Below, one piece after another: positions 33,091-46,025 of a stretch of 64,000 nucleotides of DNA (within the stretch, counting starts at the first letter, position 1; the number at the start of each line of letters is the position of its first letter). A program made the translations under genes and the position numbers. Source of the DNA: Carettochelys insculpta. Its lineage: Eukaryota; Chordata; Testudines; Carettochelyidae. The notes below the pieces were generated by a model that saw only the letters and a program-made list of their open reading frames with translations, was not told where the DNA came from and did no database searches. The stretch is taken from contig NC_134147.1 in the NCBI RefSeq assembly GCF_033958435.1, positions 48,106,001 to 48,170,000 of the forward strand, read 5' to 3'.

Positions 33091-36000
33091 CTGATAATCT
33101 GTGTCTCGTTCTGACTGACCACAAAAACAAGCTTCACAGTCAGTATTTCACCTGATTTAACATAGAGCATAGATATGCTCCTTCATTTCTCTGCAAGGTA
33201 AAATTCCCATTGAAAATCTGAGCCCAATTATGGAATAGTCACTGCCAATAGTATTTTTGAAGAAACAAATCTTCAAGCAGTTTAGCCAAGCTAAGTATGA
33301 CCAAGAAACATTACCTTTGCTCCTGTTTCCCATTTCCTTTCACAGTAAGTCATGTCTTACACTATACTGGTTAAATAAATGAATAGTATTTACGGAGGAG
33401 GGGGTGGAAAGAGAGGAAGAGGGCATGTGGACACATACATTCTTCCATTCTGATAGTAGAATCCTGTCCCATTGAAGTCAATAGGCATTTTGCCCTTGAC
33501 TACAATGGAGCTAAGATTTCACCCTGAAAGAATGACATAAAATGGCTTACATTTATATCAGAAACTCCTAGTAAGTGAATTCATATCCTCTGAACTAAAG
33601 TAGATTAAATAAACTACAAATATAGATCAGTGTTATGTGCACACTGGTTAATGTAAGTGGAAATGTATTACCACTTATTTATTATATCACTGGTATTTCA
33701 GTCTTTCAGGTTGTATCCCAACTCCACACAACCCTTTGAATACTGAATATGTTATAAGTGGTTGTTGTTTTAAAAGGATGTTGACGGGAGAGACATCTGT
33801 GTAAAGGTTGCTTTGTGTCTTTGTTTTTGTATAAAACATTTTTTCATATGCTTAAATATATTTACTGTACAGAGTTTCTAAAGTATCATTTCAAACTTAA
33901 GAACAGCCCTCAATATTACAAATTAACTCCTCAAATGAAAAGCAACTTCACTTCATTAATCTATGTCTTCTGCCTTCATCACAAACAGTAGCTTTTCTAA
34001 GAGAGAATGCATAATTAGCAAATAGAAAATGTACTTTTATTACTGCTCCATTTGAGATTCGCAGGGGGATTTCTGTCTCCATGTCATAAAAGGCATCCAA
34101 ATGTCTTCTGCTTTGTATAATCAATTAATCTTATCATTCACTCATTGTGTGATGTTATGATTAACTAACATGTCATGTTATATATAATCATTGTACATTG
34201 AACAGAATTAAATTGTACGATTATAGAAGTATAAGATTAATTGATAGTCAGAAGGGATAAGCAACTAAATAAGTAGGGCTGAAACATAAGGCCTAATGGC
34301 TGATTCCTGTCAGATTTTAGTTTAGCCATATTAGGCTTAGTTTTAAGAAATGTTTGACATAAATAAGTGACCAAAGAATAAGCTAATGCCACAGGATTAT
34401 AGAAAAAAAAAGATATGCCAGAAGGTGGCATTATGAAAAATTAACCATAAGATTAATTTTTGATTACAACAGACCCAGAAGTCATATTTTTTAAACACAT
34501 ACCCTAACTGCAGGGCACATGATGTGCATCAATGCTAATAAGCAACCTATGAAAAAATGGTGTACCCCAATATTTGAGGGTGGGGACATAATACAAATAA
34601 GGAACAAAAGAAAGTTGACCCTTTCAGGCACATGCATGGAGCATTAGGTATAGTCAGAATCACATTACAAAAGACCATGCCTGGAGTTTCAGAAAACTCT
34701 GCAGGAACCATCCATCTATTGATGATCAGTCTGTGGAGGACCCATCAGATCATAAGACTGCCTCAAAGAACATGAGCATGACAATAACTTGTCGTTGTAT
34801 TTTTTAGGATTTATAATAATCCTTGGATAATCACAACTTGGTTAGTCACTTTAATAAAACTGATAAAACAGACAAGATGCTGTGAATGTGTTATTTCCTC
34901 TGGTCTTCATGTGTTTCTAGAGATTCTAGATCTGAAACAAATGACATACCTAACTTGCCCTCTCAGCTTGAAACTCTACCCACTGGAGTCAGCCCTATTG
35001 TGGTATAACATGAAATTACTGAAAATAGTAAATTAACTAATTTCACTTGACAAGACTAATTTTGTGTTCAACATGTTGCTCGTTCACAGACTGAGCTGGA
35101 CAATGGTTTTATGTATTCTGCCATGGAACGGTGTGTGTTACTTTTCCAGTGCCTTCAAATCACATTTGGCAGACACACAAGCTATTTTTAAATTAGATTT
35201 TATAAATACTCTAGCCTTAGGTGTGATGTATTTGACCTGAGTACAGAAAAAGCTAGGACTCAATGCCTCAAATATATCCCATTTTGTGCCCTGATTTAGC
35301 TGCAAGCTGGTGGACTATTTTCCAGTTCCAAAAGGACATAGTGTCTTCCTAACCTTGTTTTTACAATCTCTAGCATAATCTCTCATGTTTTGATTTGTAA
35401 AGGCCTCTGTAGTGACATCAAAAGTGACCAGAAAAACTAGTCACCTGGTACAGAATGTTAATTAAAGCATGAACAAAATCATGCTGGAAGCTTCCAGACA
35501 CTTCAGCAGGTAAGGGCCTCATTATGACTTTCCACCTGCCTTCAAATGTGATGATCTTCTCAGGGCTCCAAATACTCTGTCTCTCAGATCCACTCCCCCA
35601 GCAGCCATTAAATCTTTCCCTGCTGGCCAATTATCACCTTCTCAGCAGAAGAAAAACAGAATCTCACTTCTGCTAGCCAATCACGGTCAGCTGATTTATT
35701 GCAAGATATATTCTTCTCAAAAGGGCCATCTAAGAACAACCTTTTCTTTCAGCGTCCACAAGAACAAAGGGAGAAAACAGCTCTTCATGAAAGTCTCTGG
35801 AGCAGCATGTTTTTTGTCAGCCTCTTCTGAAGGGGAAACCCTCAGTTATGAAGAATAACACGGAAATGTCAGTTAATCCTAAAGCACATTCTTCAAAAAT
35901 AGTTTTCCCATGAGATATTAATGAGTTTCCATTGTTTGGGAAATGGGGAGCACCTGTTTTGTTCTGCTATTCAGAATCAAAAGGAAAAAAAGGATGAGAA

Positions 36001-37389
36001 AGGCTGTGAAATTTCTTAAAGGGCTCATTTGAAGATTAATTTAAACTCCTAAAATACTGAACAGATTTAATTATAAATTCTCTGAAAATTCATTTTTGAC
36101 TTAGGGGCTAAGTGCTGTATTTGGGAAGAATATGCTATGCTCTTCATGTATAAGAAAGAGGACGAATCCCTGCCTCGGGTACCAAACTTCCCCTTAACTA
36201 AGGAACTGCAACTATTGTCTCCATAATATGTATATACGGAGATAAATAGAACCCCATTTACTGGCACATAATACGTAGCATACTTCACAAAGTACTAGGT
36301 TTAATAAGGCTATTATGCATTCCAAATGCATTTTTGCCAAAATGTAGATTTAGGTTGTCCAAAAACATTGCATAAACTTCTGACAAATATGCAAAATTGT
36401 TTTGGTCAAATAACTGACCAAAATGTTTCATTCTGGCACTTTAAAAATATTCCATTTAGAAACAGAGAGATATTTTGATTTTGGATTTTGGTTTTTAAAT
36501 TGAAATGGAAAACCAAAACTGAACATTTTGTTCCAAATCATGCAACGCATTAAATATGACCAGAAAATTAAATGTTTTTTTTATTCGCTGAAAATTAAAA
36601 AAAAAAAACAAAAAACAGATGCAGGTTGACTCAAAACAATTTCTCCCCGGTTTGGCCACCAAACCGAGAAAAATCCAAAATCAGTTATTTGCATCATTCA
36701 AATTCATATGGCTTCCTAATTAAGCAGGTCTTAACAAATGGGACTAGGAGTACACCATCTCTGGAGGATACTAAAGTTTCTGTGAAAAGCAAACAAGCCA
36801 AAATGCAAATTTCTTTAAACAAAAAAGTGCAGATCAATAATTGTTTTAGAACAATTATGTGATAAGTGGGGATTTCTTTTTGATCACTTTCCAAAATATT
36901 ATCTATTGTGATATTAGGGACGAGTATATCCAGACAAAAAAGAAGCACTTGGTATCTCTGGCTGATTGGAATGCATTCATCTGACATTAATTTTTCAAGC
37001 AATAACTGCATAGAATGATTAATATATGAAGCTCTCTCATACTATTAAAAAGCTCATATTACATTTCATGTTCTAATAAAGATGTCCTCTTACTGAAAGC
37101 TCCTTATGTGTTTACAAATGTGGAGAAGAGACATGGTGGTAAAGCCCTGAGAAACATATTACAACAATGCACATATGCCAACATTGTTTACTTTTCAATG
37201 ACTTTGCTGGTTAAATTAACGGAAAGGAGTGTAAAGGTCTCATAAACAACAACCATTCAGCAGAGCATGCAGTAATCATTTAACATTAACATCAGTAGCA
37301 GAGATTTAATGGATACTTTCCATAGTGGAGAAAGTGAAATGCTGGAATAAGCAGGAACAGAGGGGGCACACGATTTCCACAGTTAGTAA
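33091..37389. other. Unassigned AT-rich DNA (4.3 kb)
   Basis: This is the longest stretch with no confident feature. Around 34220-34860 a block with TTAAGAAATG and CTGTGGAGGACCCATCAG could be an old LTR, but no ends are visible. 36541-36616 is A/T homopolymer-rich. ORFs up to 105 codons look random. If a conserved non-coding element of a host gene exists in the window, this region is where alignment to other reptiles should look first. Confidence 0.4.
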
Positions 37390-39570
37390 AATTATTTATT
37401 GCAAACCTGTGCTGTGAATTTAGCCTTTCCTACTTGACAAATCCCCACAAGAGCCCCTGCCCTTGCTGCCCTGCTCCCGCCCCACATCTCCCTAGCCATC
37501 CAGCTGGAACCTGGGCAGTGACTGGTGGCCATGCAGCCACACCTGACAGCCCCTCTTGCCTCTTCTCCCCCCATGCACCTCACCAAAGCCGAGATCGCTG
37601 CACTCGCACTATGCCGCTACCTCCCTGTGGTCCCAGCCCCATCCCCATCCCCATCCCAACCCCACATGGGACCCTGGATCCGGGGCAGTAGGGGTACCCA
37701 CTGCCACTGCAGCACATGGCCCATCACCCTGGCCGAGGAGTGACGCCCCCCACTGCATCCCCCATCCATATTGTATATCATTCAAACCCCTTCCCAACTC
37801 CCCAGTCTAGTTGGTTACTTTGGAAAAATTATGTTGTCACTTGTTTGTTGTTTCAGAAAAGGATATATTTTTCACCACCCCAGTGTTCCTTGTGAATGGT
37901 GGGAAAGTGGTGATGGGTGGGTGTTCAGGAGGCGGGGGGGTGGAGGGTGCCTAGGGGAGGGTCACTGGCACCACCAGGCACAGGCCGCCTGGAGGGCCTC
38001 CCTCATGTGCACCCCATCCTGGTCCACCTGGTGACACAGGGCAGCGGCCAGGTGCTTGAAGAGCGGTGCGGCCTCAGCCACTCACCACTGTATGAAAACC
38101 TCCTGCTTCCTCTCCACAATATTGTGGAGAGCACAACATGCTCCCACAACAATGGGCACATTTTGGGGGCTGACCTCCAGCCACATCAAGAGGCACCATA
38201 AGCACCCCTTTAGGTGCCCAAACGCCTGCTCAATGGGGTTGCGGGCCTGGCTGAGGCAGGTGTTGAACAGGTCCTCACTGGGGTCCCTGTGGCCCGTGCA
38301 GGGCTTGATGAGCCACAGGTGTAGGGGGTACGCAGCATCAGCCACTGTGCACAGAGCATGGTTATGTTCCCAACTGGGCGCTCCCATGAGGGGGGGATGT
38401 AGGTCCCTGCCTCCATCCTGCACCTAAGCCACAAGTTTCTGAAGATCCGGGCATCGTGGGCCTGGCCTGACCAGTCCGCAAAGATGTTCAAGAACAACCC
38501 TTTAGCAGCGATGAGGGCCTGGAGAACCACGGAGTGGTACCCTTTCCAGTTGATGAAGCCACCCATGCTGTGTCGCAGGAACTGGATCGCTATGTGGGTC
38601 CCTTCCAGCACGCCAAAGCAGTTTGGGAACCTGAGCTTGGCAAATCCCACGATGGTGGCATCAAGGTCCCTGATGCAACCAACCAGGAGCAGGAGGCGGC
38701 AGAGTGCTCTGGGATCCCCACCCTCCTCTGTGGAGGCCCCTCCCCTATCCCTGTACCAGGTGCACACCCAGGCTGGCTTACTTCCATGGGGAGGACCCTG
38801 ACGGTGGTCTTGACCACCCCAAACCGGTGTCCAACCAACTGGTTGCTGTCTGGGGTGGCCAGCTTCCAGACAGCGATCACAATCCTCTTCTCCAGGGAGA
38901 GCACAGGCCCCATCCAGGTGTCCTGGTAATAGAGAGCAGAGGCCAGCCAGTGACATAAGTCCAGGAATAGGCCCCTCCTCAGTCAGAAATTCTGAAGCCA
39001 GTGGTTGTTGTCCCAGTCTCACCACTCAGCACTGGTGGAATAGTTCCACAGGCGCTGTCTGACCTGGTGGAGGGGGCACGCACCTTGCAACATGGGAGGG
39101 GCCTGCAGGAACGCAGGTAGGTGACTGGCAATCCACAGCCACTGCAGGACAGCCATGAGCAGTGTGGACAGCAGGCTGGTGACAGCATCAAGGAGTTCCC
39201 CATTGGGGAGCTGGTGGGGATCCATGCAGGTCTCTGCAGTGGCTCAGCTGCACTCTGCTCTGTGCATGTGTTTACAGAGAGGGTGTTGGGGAGGGGCCCT
39301 TTAAGTGAGCGGCTGGCTGCGGTTCCCGGAAGGGCTTGTCAGCCATGCAACCCTGTCCATGGCATTTCCCCCTTTGTTCTTTCAAAAAAAGAGAGACCAG
39401 GGCTGCGTAGCTGCTCACTTTCAAAAGGACAGAGGGCTCCTTTGAAAGGGCAAATCAATGGTTCTATCCGCTTTTTGTGTGTAGCTGCTTTCTTTCGAAA
39501 GGCGAGCTTTCGGATGGTAGCTTTCAAAGGTTTGCCTTTTGAAACTGTGCTGTAGTGTGGACACAGCTAG
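37390..39570 (-). mobile_element. PIF/Harbinger transposon C, diverged
   Basis: The 5' end is at the right: minus strand CTAGCTGTGTCCACACTACAG near 39570, then a leader with TTTGAAAG/TTCGAAAG words and GGGCCCTTTAAG-type box at 39290-39314, as in elements A and D. The transposase follows from 39225 to 38079. The left terminus is not resolved; an AATAAATAATTTTACTAACT stretch on the minus strand near 37400 may be the 3' end. The family differs from A in its terminal repeats. Confidence 0.75.
38079..39225 (-). pseudogene. HARBI1-like Harbinger transposase (element C), first catalytic Asp replaced
   Basis: It starts MDPHQLPNGELLDAV at 39225. The family frame RQRLWNYSTSAEW has a stop soon after, then DLCHWLASALYYQDTW and KRIVIAVWKLATPDSNQL. 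A GTAAGC donor lies at 38781 and an acceptor (GGGATCCCAG) near 38710. Exon 2 gives FPNCFGVLEGTHIAI, where GAA (Glu) replaces the usual Asp of the G-x-L-D-G-T-H motif. DWSGQAHDARIFRNL keeps the second Asp and RNPIEQAFGHLKG keeps the Glu. A one-base shift near 38350 separates ADAAYPLHLW from the upstream frame. The copy is dead by several criteria. Confidence 0.88.
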
Positions 39571-41339
39571 TGTGTGATTTGTTACTTAAGTTACATGGTA
39601 TTATAACTACTTTTTGATCAGGTGACAAACTTCTGAAGGTAGAGAATGAGTAACACCAAATAATGGAATTCCAACATGAATTTTTGGATGCACATCAGTT
39701 TGTGCTAAAAATAGTTTTAAATTTCACAAATGATTTTGGGATATGCTAACACCTTGTAGCTGTTTGCATAGTCACGCATAATGAACTTTTTAAGATTCAC
39801 ACGTACTTTGTGTTTCATGTATTCACATAATTCTGTGTCCCCAAGACTAAGATAAACCAAACTCAAACCTTTTATTCATGAAAATACTTGCAAACTGATT
39901 CCTAGCTCTATTAAATACAAGGTGTTAGCTAAATTATATGTATTGTTTGGGGAAACTAATCTGTCTATGTGATGGGACAAGTGCTCCAGTGACACAAAGA
40001 AGCAGAATATAAATGAAGTAACTGAAGGTGTTTCCATTTACACCTGAAGAAAATTTGGCCCCATAACTCAATCAGAAAAAATTTTTACAGCAATGTGTTG
40101 ACAATTACCGTGGTATTGTTACATAACACACATAAGGCGTGTTGCATCTCTACATTTTATTTAAGAATAGGACATCTCATAGTTCAATATGGGAAAAATG
40201 TTAAGTTGTCTTTTAATCAAACTCCAAAATTATGAATTGTCAATTGTCTGAGAAATAGTGAAAACAGTATTAACATTTTATATTTATAAAGTATTTTATC
40301 TGTTGGTATTCCATAACACTTTATTACACACTGATTCCTGAACAAAGGGACACTATCCGGGAAGGCTTAAGAAGCATTCTGAAACAGTTTTTGAAACATA
40401 CACCACATACATTGAGGGTGGGGAAGTGACCCACAATGTCTGAGGTCTTGTTCCTAACTAAAACAAAAAAAGGGTTGTAGAACATAGCTAGAATATTAGA
40501 AGTCCCCTCCTTCCAAATACCTGACAAATTTTGATGGCTTCTCATGGAACACAAGGACTTCTTGACTCTTCCTGAAATGAGAAAGATGACTGTTCATTAC
40601 TGTCGCTGAGCAAAATTACAGCTCATCAGTAAATATATCATCAGTGCCTCTAGTATGAAATTAATCTATCATCACTACACAGTATATAATTCATGAATTG
40701 CTAATCACTCTCAGACATAGCAACCATGAAAAAGAAGGCATCTGCAAAGAAACAGCACATATCTGCAAAAGAAAGATTGCCAACACTCTTATAAATGTGT
40801 AACTTTGATTAAAAAGACATAAAACCTAATAACTGCATCTTCTTGTTACCTCTGTAATGGAAGATTTTAAAATTGGGTAAAATCAAAAGCAAATATAAAC
40901 CACTAAAATATGCTGATAATAGCCATAGAGAAGAATTATAGTGTAGAAAGGAGGAGAAAACAGTCAGTACAAACCCTTACTTATATCACAGATGTTAAGC
41001 AACTACTTTTGGCACCACTGCAGCTAAAATATTAGAGGAGAAATAGAGAAACCAGAAACAAAAGATAGGGAGTTAATAGCATATGAACTAAGAAACAAGG
41101 AGGAACAGCACTGGAAAGCAAAGCCTGTGCTAGCACAAGAGACAGGGAATATATAGATCAAGAAAAAATGGTCTGAGAATATTAAAGCAATGAACCATGC
41201 TGGCAGATGTATGAGCTCCTTATGGTGCTAATCAAAGCTAATCTGGAGCAGCTAGGTTGATAAATACTGGCGATCATGCTAGAATATAACATATGTAAAA
41301 AGCAAAGCTGCTACATAAAAGTTATGTTTTGCCATAAAT
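39571..41339. other. Unassigned AT-rich DNA
   Basis: No recognisable feature. Confidence 0.45.
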
Positions 41340-42465
41340 CAGGCAAGTTTGAACTTCCAGCCCACAGGCCAGATCCAGCCCACGACAAGTCTCTGTGATG
41401 TGTGCCAGAATCTCCTACCTTTGGTACACTTCGTGGGGCTGGAGTCCCAAGCACAGGCTAGACCTGTTGAAGGGAAAAGTTATGGTGCCAGACTGCTCAA
41501 CTATCCCTGTGGCCCTTAAGGGGTGGGGCAATCAGGGAAGCTTGGCTCAGAGAGCGCCTGTACCCACCCCCAGCTCCCACTGGCTGGGAATTATGGCCAA
41601 AGAAGGCTGCTGTGGTAGCAACTGCAAGCGTAGGCAGACTGTACAGCCCAGAGCCTCCTGACCATATCGTCTGGTCTGGGAGTGACACTGGGCTGGGGCA
41701 CAGGGGAACCCTGCCCCCCACCTCCTACTCTGCCCTCATTGTGTCACTGACCAGAAGCCCCCCCAAGGTAAGCAGTTCCTGGAGTATGGAAGGGGGCTTG
41801 GGGCCAGGACTGAGGAAAGTCTGGCCTTAGGGCAAGCTGGGTGCCTTGGGCCTCATGCCTTCAGGGCCCCGCACTCCCACCAGCTGGGCCCCACTGTCAG
41901 TGTGCCACCTTGGCCCCCAACCATCTGCTGGGCCCCTCTGTCAGCATGCTACCTTGGCACAAACTCTTTGGCAGGGCCTGGGCTGGGATGTGGGAGGGTA
42001 TCAGGGTTGAAGGATCTGGACCAGGTGCCATTTACCTCATGCTAGAAGGACAGTCAGGACACGGCAGGGGTTAGCCTCCCCACACTCCCTGTGGCCCCAC
42101 GCTGCTCCCAGAAATGGCCATGATATGGTCAGGAGATTCTGAGCTAAGCACATTGCCTGTACCCACAGGTACCCCCAACAGCTGTCATTGGCTGTGATTC
42201 CTGGCCAGTGGGAGTGGCTGGGGTGGCACCTGTGTAAACAGGCAGGTGCATGCAGACTCTGAGCAAAACTTCTCTCGTGACCTCTGTGCTGAGGGGCTGC
42301 AGTAACAACTGAACAGCCTGGCACTGTAGCTTCTGTCTGCAGTGGGACTAGCTGGTGCTTGTGACCCCAGGCATACAGAGGGTCCAAGGGTAAGGGCTTC
42401 TGGCATGTGGCACATAGACTTGCTATGAGCCAGATGAAATTTAGCAGGCAGGCAGGTCACCACCC
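41340..42465. repeat. Two inverted hAT-type repeats, head to head
   Basis: The left part (CAGGCAAGTTTGAACTTCC, GATCCAGCCCACGACAAGTC, GTGTGCCAGAATCTCCTACC) is matched in reverse by 42360-42460 (reverse complement CTGGCTCATAGCAAGTCTAT, GTGCCACATGCCAGAAGCCC). Inner blocks also pair: CAGCTCCCACTGGCTGGGAA at 41570 with CAGCCACTCCCACTGGCCAGG from 42230. The CAGG-CAA start and CTCCC-TTGGC core are those of the hAT element at 47473. Non-coding. Confidence 0.55.
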
Positions 42466-43129
42466 TTGACCTAGCCTTATCTCCGGTATAACACACATTG
42501 TAGAGCTTTTCCAAACATAACTGTTTAACTAAATTGTATTTTAGAAAAAAAAATCCACTCTCAATTTAGAAGTGTTCAGTGATGGAGAATCCACAGGCTT
42601 TGGTGAATTATTCCAGTGATTAATTACCCTCTGAGTACTTAGTACTATATAGCACTTTATATTTTCACAGCACAGCTCCCACTGATTTCATTTGCAGTTG
42701 TGAATGTTCAGAACTTCTTTAAATCGGACTGCACAGAATAAACTTGGGCACCCAGAAAATGAAGCACATGCAGTTAATGTTCAGCTATGGGAAGCAGTTT
42801 AAACATACGTACCCAGTATCACGTAGGGACTCTATGATAGAAGTAGGGCTAGAACACAATTTTCTGTGGGAGCTTTCATCTCTCTTTACAGAAAGGAAAA
42901 GGACAGTCTGATGGTAAAGTCCTGTCTCATTTACTACAAGCCTTCCAATGCCTGAAGCAACTGAGGGAGGGTCCTATAGACAAACAGCCTGCTTCACTGT
43001 GGCTGTCTCAGAACAGGTCAACACTGTGCACTCCGTGAGGCAAGGGAGGAGAAAATAGTATCTGATCACAGAGTGAAAGACTGTATCATAAAGTGTATAC
43101 ACAGTTGTGTTCCTTGCACTTGAGTGCTT
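42466..43129. other. Unassigned DNA
   Basis: Nothing recognisable. Confidence 0.4.
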
Positions 43130-43760
43130 GACTGTGCAGCGCAGACCTGGAACAGTGGAGGTACAGTGCTAGTCTGGCATTATGGCAGGCTTGCCTCTGG
43201 AGGGTGCTGGTCTAGGTGGTGCCAGTGGTTTATCTCTAATGATCAGGGCTGAGCCTGCAGTCATCTCAACGAGATCTACTGCAACCTTAAAAGTGCCCAG
43301 GGTAGAGGTGGCTCCAAAACCTCCACTGGACAGTGTCCCGCTGGAGAGTCCCTGTGAGCCAGACTTTACAATGCCTTCTGGGGTGTTGGATCAGATAACA
43401 TGAGCTCTTGCTGCCTGGGAGCTAAGTTCCCCCCAGGAGCAGCGAAGCATCCCTGAGCAGTCTCGCAGATCTCTTTGAGGAGAGCAGCCCCTGTCTGCCT
43501 TTTTATGGTGCCTGTGAGTAGAGTGGTCTGAGGACGATGCTCCTTGCTGTGATGCCAGGAATCGCTGGTGCCAAGGGTCTCTCACATGAGAGTCCTTCCT
43601 CAGCACTGAGTAACGCCAATGCCGGGGCACTGTGCACTGACATTCTAGGCCCCAAGACTCGCTGGTTAGATGTGGCTAGATGGAGTGTTTTAAACAAAAA
43701 AATCACATTCCTTTTTAGCTGTGAGCCTGACAGCCTTGCAGATCTTGCAGCAGACTGATA
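43130..43760 (-). pseudogene. Possible gag-like fragment of the DIRS-type family
   Basis: The minus strand has a His/Ser/Arg-rich frame (SSSDHSTHRHHKKADRG at 43391-43630) reminiscent of the basic region of the gag in the inverted-terminus elements here. No finger motif or capsid block confirms it. Alternative: unrelated unique DNA. Confidence 0.25.
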
Positions 43761-43945
43761 CACCTCCCACAGACACCTCTGGCAAGAGTGGTGGCGGGGT
43801 CACTTTTTGGCATGGGCTGGTAGCATACACTGCAACACTAAAGCACAGCACAGACCCCAAGACGGGGTGAGAGGATAGAGGATGTTGAGCAGGACCATCC
43901 CTATAACAACTATGCTAAACTACACAAATGGCTAGCTACTAAAAC

Positions 43946-44045
43946 TCATGCACTCTTGCATCTGATGAAGTGGGTCTTGCCCACAAAAGCTTATGCTCCA
44001 AAGTATCTGTTAGTCTATAAGGTGCCATAGGAATTCTTGTTGTTT
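43946..44045 (+). mobile_element. Single 100-bp Penelope-derived unit with 9-bp TSD
   Basis: TACTAAAAC flanks it at 43937-43945 and 44046-44054. The unit begins TCATGCACTCTTGCAT, runs through CTGATGAAGTGGGTCTTGCC and CAAAAGCTTATGCTCC, and ends AATTCTTGTTGTTT. It therefore starts just upstream of the hammerhead-like core and stops at the same point as the short arms of the dimers at 16832, 23915 and 28385. The GAAA box has become AAAA (CG to CA), which would abolish a hammerhead. Confidence 0.75.
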
Positions 44046-44054
44046 TACTAAAAC

Positions 44055-44849
44055 AAAAGAACTGAATAACTAAGCTAAGAGAGCACTTGCAAGGCAAACA
44101 AAATGCAGTTTCAGAGGCTGCCACAGATAAGAAGGACCTGAAGGGGATCAGGTCAGGGTCCTAAATTGAGTCCCATGAAGGCACCACTCCTGGGGGTTCT
44201 CCAGATGATCCAACAGGGACTGTGAAGGGAAAGAGTTTCCAATAACTGTGCACACCTGATTGAAATGAACTGAATTGAATGTGAACAAATATTTGAAGAA
44301 AAATTGGTAGTAGTAGTGCAGAAAAGGATCTGAAGGTTATTGAGTATCACAAATTGAATTCAAGTCAACAATGTGATACAGTTCCCAAAAAGGCTAATAG
44401 GATGCTGCAGTTACCAAAAGTCACCCGTGTGGCGTCCTTACAGGTCTCTTCCTCCATCAGTGATGATAACTCACAAAAAATAGTGCTTTCTTTAGCAACT
44501 GTCCCATGGAAATTAATGGGATTGATCTAACATGAAGTTGCTGTTCAATCAATATACGTAATGGAATCCAGCCTGAAGTAACTTTTCATTCATTGGTTTT
44601 AAAATATTTGGCCTCTGGAATCTATACAATAATTCAGGTAAAATATTCAGCCTCATCATTCTTAACCCATTTACTCACCATTTTTTTTCTAGAGATGTAC
44701 TAACTAATATTTCTTTCTAAAGTACCAAGCTGCAAACAAACAAACAAAAATGTGCCGTAAGGTACCTTTATTGACAATTTCTTTACAAATGTCATGCGAG
44801 GTGCCAAAATCTAATTCACAAAAACAAAACAAACAGAAAACAACAACCA
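44055..44849. other. Mostly unassigned; weak LINE remnant at 44290-44430
   Basis: GATCTGAAGGTTATTGAGTA followed by CAACAATGTGATACAGTTCC and AAAAGGCTAATAGGATGCTG resembles the LGVI...NSQQCD.V.KKANRML region of a CR1/L2 RT. It is short and broken. Confidence 0.4.
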
Positions 44850-44876
44850 ACATTAGCAATACCAGGGGTATGAGTA

Positions 44877-45480
44877 ATGTACCTCGTATTAAAGGAGGAG
44901 ACTGACATAATAGGCATCACAGAAACCCAGTGGAATGAGAACAATCAGTGGGACACAATCTTACCGGGATACAAAATATATCAGAAGGACAGAATAGGTT
45001 GTGTGGGTGATGAAGTGGCACTGTTTGTGAACGATAATGTAGAATCAAATGAAGTAAAAATCTTAAATGAATCAAACTGTTCCATAGAATCAATATGGAT
45101 AGTAGTTCCATTCTCTAATAAGAATACAGCAGTAGGGATATATCATCGACCACTTGAACAGGACAGTGATAGTGCCCTTGAAATGTTCAGGGAGATTAGA
45201 GACTACCAAAATAAAAAACTCAGTAATAATAGGGGACTTCAATTATCCCCATATTGACTGGGTACATGTCACCTCAGGATGAGATGCAGAAATAAAGTTT
45301 CTCGATGCCTTAAATGACTGCTTCTCGGAGCAGCTAGTACAAGAACCCACCAGGGGAGAGGCAATTCCTGATTTAGTACTGAGTGGAACACAGCATCTGG
45401 TCCAGGAGGTAACTATTACAGGACTGCTTGGGAATAGTGATCATAATATAATAAATAACATTTAACATTCCTGTGTTGGG
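44877..45480 (+). pseudogene. LINE APE-type endonuclease domain, frameshifted
   Basis: The segment DIIGITETQWNENN has the ITET motif (Glu binds metal). It continues with LPGYKIYQKDR and an FVNDNVES-like region. After a shift near 45220 the next frame has VIIGDFNYPHIDW (GDFN motif), NDCFSEQLVQEPTR and GLLGNSDHNII (SDH motif), all in the usual order of a CR1-clade endonuclease. A stop follows the shift and another falls inside HVTSG-DAEI. The signature residues survive, but the protein cannot be made in one piece. Confidence 0.85.
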
Positions 45481-46025
45481 AAGAGCACCTCAGCAGTCCA
45501 ACAGTCTGGCACTTAATTTTAAAAACGGGAATTACACAAAAATGAGGAGGTTAGCTAAAAAGAAATTAAAAGGTACAGTGACTATAGTAAAACCCCTGAA
45601 AGCTGCCTGGACGATTTTCAAGGACACCATAATAGAGGCCCAACTTAAATGTATACCCCAAACTAAGAAAACGTAGTAAGAGACCTAAAAAAGAGCCACC
45701 ATGGCTTAACAACCATGTAAAAGAAGCAATGAGAGATAAAAAGGCATCTTTTAAAAAGTAGAAGTCCAATCCTAGAAAGCTAAATAAGAAGGAACATAAA
45801 TGCTGCCAATAAAGTGTAAAAATGTCATAAGAAAAGCCAAAAAAGGTTTTGAGGAACAGCTGCTCAAAAACTCAAAACGTAATAGCAAAATGTTTTTAAG
45901 TACATTAGAAGCAGGAAGCCTGCTGAACAACCAGTGGGGCCCCGAGGCGATCGAGATACAAAAGGAGCAATTAAGGATGATAAATTGTTGCGAAGAGATT
46001 AAATAATTTCTTTGCTACAGTCTTC

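Noticed and set aside
44877..45257. Host APE1-like endonuclease gene
   Set aside because: The ITET, GDFN and SDH blocks are in LINE order, followed by RT and a LINE 3' end.
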